Of a stretch of DNA of 42,935 nucleotides, positions 37,798 through 42,935 are shown piece by piece. The stretch comes from Achromobacter sp. ASV32 (lineage in GTDB: Bacteria > Pseudomonadota > Gammaproteobacteria > Burkholderiales > Burkholderiaceae_B). How positions within the stretch are numbered: the stretch's first letter is position 1; each line of letters begins with the position of its first letter. A program made the translations under genes and the position numbers. The stretch is taken from NCBI RefSeq assembly GCF_016428805.1, contig NZ_JAELTJ010000039.1, positions 1-42,935 of the forward strand, written 5' to 3'. The notes under the pieces were generated by a model. It was given only the letters and a program-made list of their open reading frames with translations, had not been told where the DNA came from and ran no database searches.

Positions 37798-38464
37798 CAG
37801 CGTTCTCCAGGCAGTAGCCCATGCCGCGCATGGTCGTGATCTGCACGCCTGTTTCCGCCAATTTCTTGCGCAACCTGTGCACAAGTACTTCGATGGCTTC
37901 GAGGTTGATATCGGCATCGTCGGTGACGATGCGATCCAGGATCTGCTGCTTGTTGATGGGCTCGCCGCTTTTCTGGATCAGTACTCGCAACACGGAATGT
38001 TCACGTGGGGATAACTGCAAAGGCTGTCCGGACACCGTGAATTTTTGCGCGGCAGTCTCGAAAACCAGGTTTCCCAGGGCAAGTCGCGGATGTTCGCGAC
38101 CACGGCTACGTCGTACCAGCGCAATCAAACGGGCTTCCAACTCTTCCACAACAAAGGGTTTTGGCAGGAAATCGTCGGCGCCCTGGTGAAGCGTCCCGAT
38201 TTTTTCGGCCAGGGAATCGCGCGCGGTCAAGACCAGCACCGGCGTACGGTCGTCCCGCGCGCGAATCTTCGCCAGCAAAGTATGGCCATCCATGCCCGGC
38301 AATCCCAAGTCGAGCACGACGGCATCGAATTCTTCGACAGCCAGTCTTCTTTCGGCGACCAGTCCGTCATCCGCCCACTCCACCACGAAGCCCGCATGCC
38401 GGGCCAGGCTTCTGGCCAACCAGCGGGCAAGTTCAGCTTCGTCTTCTATCAGGAGGATGCGCAT
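37787..38464 (-). CDS. tctD: Response regulator, OmpR family, TctD/BctD-like
   Basis: A 225-residue two-component regulator. The receiver domain (1 to about 115) has acidic pocket IEDE, phospho-acceptor Asp52 (VVLDLGLPGMDG) and Lys in DFLPKPF. The C-terminal winged helix shows LSPREHSVLRVLIQKSGEPI and VEVLVHRLRKKL. It overlaps the kinase by 11 bases. Together they likely switch on tctCBA. Upstream at 38531 lies a 14-bp palindrome that may be an operator. Confidence 0.94.
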   Translation of the reverse strand: MRILLIEDEAELARWLARSLARHAGFVVEWADDGLVAERRLAVEEFDAVVLDLGLPGMDGHTLLAKIRARDDRTPVLVLTARDSLAEKIGTLHQGADDFLPKPFVVEELEARLIALVRRSRGREHPRLALGNLVFETAAQKFTVSGQPLQLSPREHSVLRVLIQKSGEPINKQQILDRIVTDDADINLEAIEVLVHRLRKKLAETGVQITTMRGMGYCLENAVDN

Positions 38465-38530
38465 GGACGGAGTCCGGGGGGGCGTGGCTGGGAGCTAGGA
38501 GAAAGCATGTTTGTCTTTTCCCTGTATTTC

Positions 38531-38544
38531 TCTTTATATAAAGA
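38531..38544. repeat. Perfect palindrome TCTTTATATAAAGA upstream of tctD
   Basis: A 14-base perfect palindrome lies 67 bases upstream of the tctD start in AT-rich sequence. It could be a regulator operator or -10 region (TATATA) of the tctDE promoter. Confidence 0.45.
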
Positions 38545-38556
38545 CTAATGATTAAT

Positions 38557-38758
38557 AAGGCCTGTGGATAACTACCTTAACCTTGGAAACCCGTTTTTTT
38601 TCATACGCTTGCGAGCGTTTTTGGCTGTGCAAGAACTCTGTGTGGGAAAAAAGCTGAAGTTGGACAAGATTTCGGACGGGGTCCAAAACCCATGCTTGTT
38701 CAACTTGCCTCCACACAATGTGCACAACCTGCCGCCTTAGGAGTTATCCACAGGCCTT
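38557..38758. repeat. 17-bp perfect inverted repeat carrying two consensus DnaA boxes
   Basis: Arms 38557-38573 (AAGGCCTGTGGATAACT) and 38742-38758 are exact inverted copies, 168 bases apart. Each contains a perfect DnaA box: minus-strand TTATCCACA at 38563-38571 and plus-strand TTATCCACA at 38744-38752. A third weak match, TTGTGCACA type, lies at 38719-38727. It may be a DnaA-titration or DnaA-regulated site, or the ends of a small element. Confidence 0.65.
38605..38622 (+). terminator. Orphan terminator-like hairpin
   Basis: ACGCT-TGCG-AGCGT followed by TTTT on the plus strand, with no plus-strand gene upstream for kilobases. It might end a small RNA, or be chance; the stem is only five pairs. 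Confidence 0.35.
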
Positions 38759-38956
38759 TTTCTGAAGACGGGGGTGGGCAGCGGCACTTTTACCCCGAAA
38801 AACGGCCCATTGCCTACCCTCGTTTTCGCCCCTTTCCAGCCCTTTAGAGGCCCCTGGATGCGCCCGGAAAATCGGCTGCGCAAGGGGTGGCGTGCCCACC
38901 TCGGTTGACGTTCGGCTGAACAAAAAGTGAGCAGCTTTCCGCCGTAGAATCCGGCC

Positions 38957-40348
38957 ATGGCACGACAAATCCGAATCAAGAAACCGGCCTGGGCGACCTG
39001 GCTGCGAGGCCGTTTGCTGGCCGACAATTTGCCCGCGACGCTGTGCGCCGCGGCCCTGATGGGACTGGCCGGTGCGCTGGCCACGGTGATATTTCGCGAA
39101 CTGCTGGGCGCAATCCAGATGCTGCTGGGCGGGGCCGACGAACCGCACGGCATGGTGTCGCTGGCGCGTGGCCTGGCGCCCTGGGAGCGATTCCTGCTGC
39201 CGGCCGCGGGCGGGGCGATCGCCGGGATGATCCTGCAATGGGCCGCCAGGCGCCTGCCCCGGCGCGGCGCGGCCGACTATATGGAAGCGATCTCTATCGG
39301 ACGAGGCGTGATCGGCTTCCGGCAGACCGTGGCGCGCAGTATTTCTTCTTTGTTTTCAATTGGTTCGGGGGCATCGATTGGCCGTGAAGGCCCGATGGTG
39401 CAGTTGGCGGCGATGTTCTCGTCGCTGTCGGGCCGCTACCTGGTGTTGCCGCCCCGCCATCTGCGGCTGCTGGTCGCCTGCGGCGCCACGGCGGGGATCA
39501 CCGCGGCGTACAACGCGCCGATCGCCGGCGCGCTCTTCATTTCCGAAATCGTCTACGGCGCCATTTCGTCGGCCACGTTGGTGCCGCTGGTGGTGTCTTC
39601 GGTGGTGGCCAACATCGTCACGCGCCAGATCCTGCACTACGACGCGGTGTTCCATATGCCGCCGTTTGAGTTCGTATCCGGTTGGGAAGTCGTCAATTAT
39701 CTGGGGCTGGGTCTGATCGCCGGCCTGGTCGCGCCGCAATTCCTGCGATTCCTGGATACGTCAAAAGCACTGTTTCGGCGTATGCCTGTGCCGTTGTGGG
39801 CCAGGATGGCGGCTGGCGGCCTGGTGGTGGGGGCCTTGTCGGTGTTCAAGCCCGAGGTCTGGGGCAATGGTTACAGCGTGGTCAACAGCATGCTGCATAG
39901 CGAATGGGCCTGGCAGGCCGTCGCCGCGGTGTTGCTGTTCAAGATCGTGGCGACTGGCGCCAGCGTGGGGTCGGGCGCGATCGGCGGCGTTTTCACGCCC
40001 ACGCTGTTCGTGGGAGCGGCGGTGGGCGCCCTGTATGGGTCGGGTTTGCACGCGCTGTTTCCCGCGGGGGATCTGTCGGCGGTGTCGAGTTACGCCGTGG
40101 TGGGCATGGGGGCGCTGCTGGCCGCCACGACCTATGCGCCGCTGATGTCGACTTTGATGATTTTCGAGATGACGTTGAGCTACGAAGTGATGCTGCCGTT
40201 GATGCTGGCCTGCATTACCGGCTTTGTCATTGCACAGCGTATCCGGCCGGATTCGGTCTATGCCAAGTCGCTGGCGAGCAATCGGATTGCGCGGGAAACG
40301 ATACGATCCACGGCCGAATTTCCTGCGGAAAAGCCCAAGGATGCGTGA
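38957..40348 (+). CDS. clcB: ClC-type chloride channel/antiporter, ClcB-like
   Basis: A 463-residue ClC-family membrane protein. The second ion-site motif GREGP is at 142-146 with gating Glu144, and the third, GSGAIGGVFTPTLFVGAAVG, is near 335. The first motif GSGIP of ClcA is replaced by GAADYMEAI (104-112), as in E. coli ClcB (TDYMEAL). ClcA-type proteins exchange chloride for protons in acid resistance; ClcB is thought to act similarly. It stands alone on the plus strand. ATG 38957 was chosen as the first good start. Confidence 0.88.
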   Translation: MARQIRIKKPAWATWLRGRLLADNLPATLCAAALMGLAGALATVIFRELLGAIQMLLGGADEPHGMVSLARGLAPWERFLLPAAGGAIAGMILQWAARRLPRRGAADYMEAISIGRGVIGFRQTVARSISSLFSIGSGASIGREGPMVQLAAMFSSLSGRYLVLPPRHLRLLVACGATAGITAAYNAPIAGALFISEIVYGAISSATLVPLVVSSVVANIVTRQILHYDAVFHMPPFEFVSGWEVVNYLGLGLIAGLVAPQFLRFLDTSKALFRRMPVPLWARMAAGGLVVGALSVFKPEVWGNGYSVVNSMLHSEWAWQAVAAVLLFKIVATGASVGSGAIGGVFTPTLFVGAAVGALYGSGLHALFPAGDLSAVSSYAVVGMGALLAATTYAPLMSTLMIFEMTLSYEVMLPLMLACITGFVIAQRIRPDSVYAKSLASNRIARETIRSTAEFPAEKPKDA

Positions 40349-40545
40349 TGAAAAACCTCTTTTCTAGTTAATGAGCAAAAGCTCGCTTTTAAGTCTTTCT
40401 CTTCTGCCGGCGAGCCTTTCTTTATCGGGTATCCGGCGTTTGGCGCTGGCCGGAAGACGAGAAAAAGAGCGGGCAAGGCCTTAAGGTTTCTTGCGTTTCT
40501 TCGATATGAATTAAAGCGAGCAATTGCTCGCTTTAAAAGAAAAAA
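40349..40545. terminator. Convergent terminator region with a 26-bp palindrome
   Basis: Between clcB and the GNAT gene lies a perfect 26-base palindrome at 40511-40536 (arms TTAAAGCGAGCAA). With a four-base loop it forms a stem ending in T-rich sequence on both strands, so it probably terminates both genes. A smaller related hairpin, GAGC-AAAA-GCTC followed by GCTTTT, lies at 40373-40390. Confidence 0.6.
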
Positions 40546-41016
40546 TCAGCAAAGAATCTTCGTCATGAAGACGCGCTTCAAGCCGATCTCTTCGGCGCGA
40601 TGCGTCTCGACATAGCCATAGCGCTGATAGATATCGATGTTCTCTGTCATCGATTCCTGCGTGTACAGGCGTATCTGCCGATAGCCCGCCCGGCGTGCTT
40701 CGATCTCGGCCCATTGCATCAGGTCGCGCCCGTATCCCTTGCCCTGGGCAGCGGGTGACACGGCCACGTTGTCCAGCAGCAGACAATCCGGCTCGCGCAC
40801 CAGCACCAGAACAGCCTGTACGCCTGTGCCGTCTTCCAGCACTTGTGCCTGCTTGTGCGCGATGCGCTGGCGATAGTCGTCGCGCATCGGGCCCGGCGTG
40901 GCGCCGATGCGGTCGATGTAATGGCGATAGGCGTCGTGGACGATGCGCTCGATGACGGCCTGGTCCCCGGCGGTGGCCAGGCGAATGCGATAGGGCGTGG
41001 TCCAGGCCGAAGTCAT
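40546..41016 (-). CDS. GNAT-family N-acetyltransferase
   Basis: A 156-residue GNAT protein. The acetyl-CoA binding stretch is VAVSPAAQGKGYGRDLMQWA and the last motif ENIDIYQRYGYVETHR is also typical. It starts six bases after the mnmE stop and so is co-transcribed with mnmE. It contains YRHYIDRIGATPGPMRDDY near the N-terminus, a pattern seen in small GNATs of unknown substrate. Function is not known. Confidence 0.88.
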   Translation of the reverse strand: MTSAWTTPYRIRLATAGDQAVIERIVHDAYRHYIDRIGATPGPMRDDYRQRIAHKQAQVLEDGTGVQAVLVLVREPDCLLLDNVAVSPAAQGKGYGRDLMQWAEIEARRAGYRQIRLYTQESMTENIDIYQRYGYVETHRAEEIGLKRVFMTKILC

Positions 41017-41022
41017 GGCCTG

Positions 41023-42375
41023 CTATTTCCCGATGCAGAAGCTCGAGAAAATTTCCCCCAGCAGATCGTCGCTGGTGAATTTCCCGGTGATGCTCGACAA
41101 GCTGTCATGCGCCAGCCGTAGTTCTTCGGCGAACAGGTCCAGCACGCGATCATCCTGTTCCGCGTGTTCCGCGGCCAGTTCCAGGTGTTGCGCTGCGTCT
41201 TGCAGCGCGTGCAGGTGACGTTCGCGCGCCAGCCAGGGGGATTCGGCGCCGGGGTTCCATCCGGCGATCTGCAGCAGTGCGGCCCGCAGCGCGTCCAGGC
41301 CGGCGCCGCGCTTGGCCGAGATGCCGAGTTCGCCGGTGCCTGCCGTGAAGGCTGTGGATAACAGGTCGACCTTGTTGAAAACTTTCAGGACAGGCGTGCG
41401 CGGCGGCAGGCGCGCGGTGATCTGCGCATCCAGCTCGTCGCCGGGGGCGGTGGCGTCCTGCAGATGCAGGATGACGTCGGCGCGTTCGATTTCCTGCCAG
41501 GTGCGGGCGATGCCGATGCTTTCGACGGTGTCATCAGTTTCACGCAGGCCGGCGGTGTCGACGATGTGCAGCGGCACGCCGTCGATATGGATCTGTTGCA
41601 CCACTTTGTCGCGCGTGGTGCCGGCAATCGGCGTCACGATGGCGATGTCGTCGCCGGCCAGGGCATTGAGCAGGCTGGACTTGCCGACGTTGGGCTGGCC
41701 CGCCAGCACGACGTGCAGGCCTTCGCGCAGGATGACGCCCTGGCGCGCCTGGGCAATGAGGCGGTTCAGGTCCGCGGCCAGCTTTTCCAGCGTGGGACGG
41801 GCCTGGTATTTCTCGAGGAAGTCAATCTCTTCTTCGGGGAAATCGAGCGTCGCTTCGACCAGCATGCGCAGGTGGATGATGCGGTCGGACAGGTCGTTGA
41901 CATGCGCCGAGAATTCGCCGGACAGCGACGCCATGGCGCCGCGCGCGGCGGCCACCGACGAGGCTTCGATCAGATCGGCGACCGCTTCGGCCTGGGCCAG
42001 ATCCATGCGGTCGTTCAGGAATGCGCGGCGCGTGAACTCACCGGGTTCGGCCAATCTGGCGCCCAGGTCGCGGCCGGCCGCCAGGCAGCTTTCCAGCACG
42101 CGCCGCAGTACCGCCGGGCCACCGTGGCCCTGCAGCTCCAACACGTCTTCACCGGTATAGGAATGCGGCGCGCGAAAGTACAGCGCGATGCCTTCATCCA
42201 GCAATTCGCCATCCAGGGATTTGAACGGCAGGTAGTGCGCATGACGCGGTATGAGGTCGCGCTGGAACAGGCGGCGCACCAATTCGGACAGGTCCGCACC
42301 AGAAACGCGCACGACGCCGATGCCGCCTCTTCCGGGGGCAGTTGCAATGGCGGCGATGGGGGCGTGGACAGACAT
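41023..42375 (-). CDS. mnmE: tRNA modification GTPase MnmE (TrmE)
   Basis: MnmE (450 residues) is the K+-stimulated GTPase that works with MnmG on U34 of tRNAs. The folate-binding N-terminal domain starts [20 protein letters not shown]; the G domain shows [19 protein letters not shown] and [10 protein letters not shown]; the protein ends FCIGK with the catalytic Cys447. ATG 42375 is preferred to the upstream TTG at 42402, which lies before the conserved start. Its usual neighbour mnmG is 13 kb away on the same strand. The divergent binding-protein gene begins 115 bases away. Confidence 0.97.
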   Translation of the reverse strand: MSVHAPIAAIATAPGRGGIGVVRVSGADLSELVRRLFQRDLIPRHAHYLPFKSLDGELLDEGIALYFRAPHSYTGEDVLELQGHGGPAVLRRVLESCLAAGRDLGARLAEPGEFTRRAFLNDRMDLAQAEAVADLIEASSVAAARGAMASLSGEFSAHVNDLSDRIIHLRMLVEATLDFPEEEIDFLEKYQARPTLEKLAADLNRLIAQARQGVILREGLHVVLAGQPNVGKSSLLNALAGDDIAIVTPIAGTTRDKVVQQIHIDGVPLHIVDTAGLRETDDTVESIGIARTWQEIERADVILHLQDATAPGDELDAQITARLPPRTPVLKVFNKVDLLSTAFTAGTGELGISAKRGAGLDALRAALLQIAGWNPGAESPWLARERHLHALQDAAQHLELAAEHAEQDDRVLDLFAEELRLAHDSLSSITGKFTSDDLLGEIFSSFCIGK

Positions 42376-42490
42376 ATCAGGGACAAGGTTATGCGAGAAC
42401 AATAGGGGAATATAACTGTTGCGCGGCGGCTTGTTTGCTGGTTAATGTGGCCCCGAGGTTCAAAACCCATAACAACTCTGGGAGATCACG

Positions 42491-42935
42491 ATGGCATCTC
42501 GGTTTTCACGTGTGTTGGCCTGTGGTTCGGCCGCGGTAATGCTGGCCTTCGGCACCTTCAGTTCAGCGCTGGCGCGCGACCTGGTGATCGCCCTGAAGAC
42601 CGAACCGTCGTCGATGGATCCGCAGTACCACGCGCTGACACCGAATACCCAGATCTCCCAGACAATCTTCGACACGCTGGTCGCCACCGATGCGCAGCTC
42701 AAGCCCGAACCGGCGCTGGCCGAATCGTGGACGGTCGATGGCAAGGTGTGGACGTTCAAGCTGCGTCCCGGCGTGAAGTTCTCCGACGGCTCGCCCTTCA
42801 CCGCCGAGGACGTGGTATTCACGTATGACCGCGTGCCGAAGGTGCCGAACAGCCCGTCGCCGTTCACGCTGTACCTGGGCTCGGTCGCCAAGACTGAGGC
42901 GGTGGACCCGATGACGTTGCGCATCACCACTAAAG
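42491..42935 (+). CDS. ABC transporter periplasmic binding protein, family 5 (peptide-type), 5' part
   Basis: The first 148 codons of a dipeptide/oligopeptide-type binding protein; the gene leaves the window. GGGAG precedes ATG 42491. A signal peptide (VLACGSAAVMLAFGTFSSALA, cleaved near residue 29) is followed by RDLVIALKTEPSSMDPQY and later LAESWTVDGKVWTFKLRPG and FSDGSPFTAEDVVFTY, the classic SBP_bac_5 pattern. It is divergent from mnmE. Substrate could be peptides, nickel or glutathione. Confidence 0.92.
   Translation, partial: MASRFSRVLACGSAAVMLAFGTFSSALARDLVIALKTEPSSMDPQYHALTPNTQISQTIFDTLVATDAQLKPEPALAESWTVDGKVWTFKLRPGVKFSDGSPFTAEDVVFTYDRVPKVPNSPSPFTLYLGSVAKTEAVDPMTLRITTK

Larger units (their letters stand above)
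38465..38956. other. Non-coding region between tctD and clcB
   Basis: A 492-base spacer holding the divergent promoters, a palindrome (38531-38544), a terminator-like hairpin (38605-38622) and an inverted repeat with two DnaA boxes (38557-38758). No gene is credible; the minus-strand frames at 38737-39238 are shadows of clcB. Confidence 0.7.

Noticed and set aside
42445-42828. Plus-strand frame of 127 codons at the right edge
   Set aside because: It is out of frame with the binding-protein gene starting at 42491, which has a signal peptide and clear family motifs.

Overview
This is a GC-rich chromosomal segment of a betaproteobacterium, most likely Alcaligenaceae of the Bordetella/Achromobacter type. 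The main reasons are the gene order around mnmG, rsmG, parA, parB, the tRNA-tuf-secE-nusG-rplKAJL-rpoB cluster and a Bct-like tripartite citrate transporter with its two-component system, together with abundant Bug/TctC-type binding proteins. The assignment rests on gene order and protein resemblance, not on a database search.

Layout. 1-5980 (all minus): start of rpoB, rplL, rplJ, rplA, rplK, nusG, secE, tRNA-Trp, tuf, tRNA-Thr, tRNA-Gly and tRNA-Tyr, with a consensus sigma-70 promoter at 5952-5980. 6052-15678: a catabolic locus in two divergent arms. The minus arm is an Fe-alcohol dehydrogenase, an aldehyde dehydrogenase, a glutamine-synthetase-like ligase and a HisN-like phosphatase. The plus arm is a 2-aminoethylphosphonate-type ABC transporter (binding protein, ATPase, fused permease) and a DeoR regulator. 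15686-17108: an orphan Bug-type binding protein and a 266-bp MITE-like element. 17106-21520: a sulfur operon (thiol dioxygenase, cystathionine-beta-lyase-like enzyme, four-domain rhodanese) with a divergent LysR gene. 21514-27708 (minus): mnmG-rsmG-parA-GNAT-parB-asparaginase, linked by short overlaps and gaps.

27709-30198 is a 2.5-kb non-coding region that I read as the replication origin and centromere. It has nine good parS sites (plus one degenerate) in the part next to mnmG, a G-quadruplex motif, and nine or more DnaA-box matches in the part next to cspA. The first parS overlaps the probable -35 region of the mnmG-parAB operon.

30199-42935: cspA, an AbrB-type membrane protein, a methionine-type aminotransferase, TctA/B/C with its histidine kinase and response regulator, an intergenic region with two perfect DnaA boxes inside a 17-bp inverted repeat, a ClcB-like chloride channel, a GNAT enzyme, mnmE, and the start of a peptide-type ABC binding protein. 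mnmE and mnmG, adjacent in many bacteria, are separated here by about 13 kb that includes the origin region.

The best candidates for undescribed biology are: (1) the transporter-phosphatase-ligase-dehydrogenase locus, which looks like uptake and gamma-glutamyl-protected oxidation of a phosphorylated or phosphonylated amino compound; (2) the dense parS array that may also regulate the par operon; (3) the DnaA-box inverted repeat at 38557-38758; and (4) the MITE-like element inserted exactly in a stop codon.
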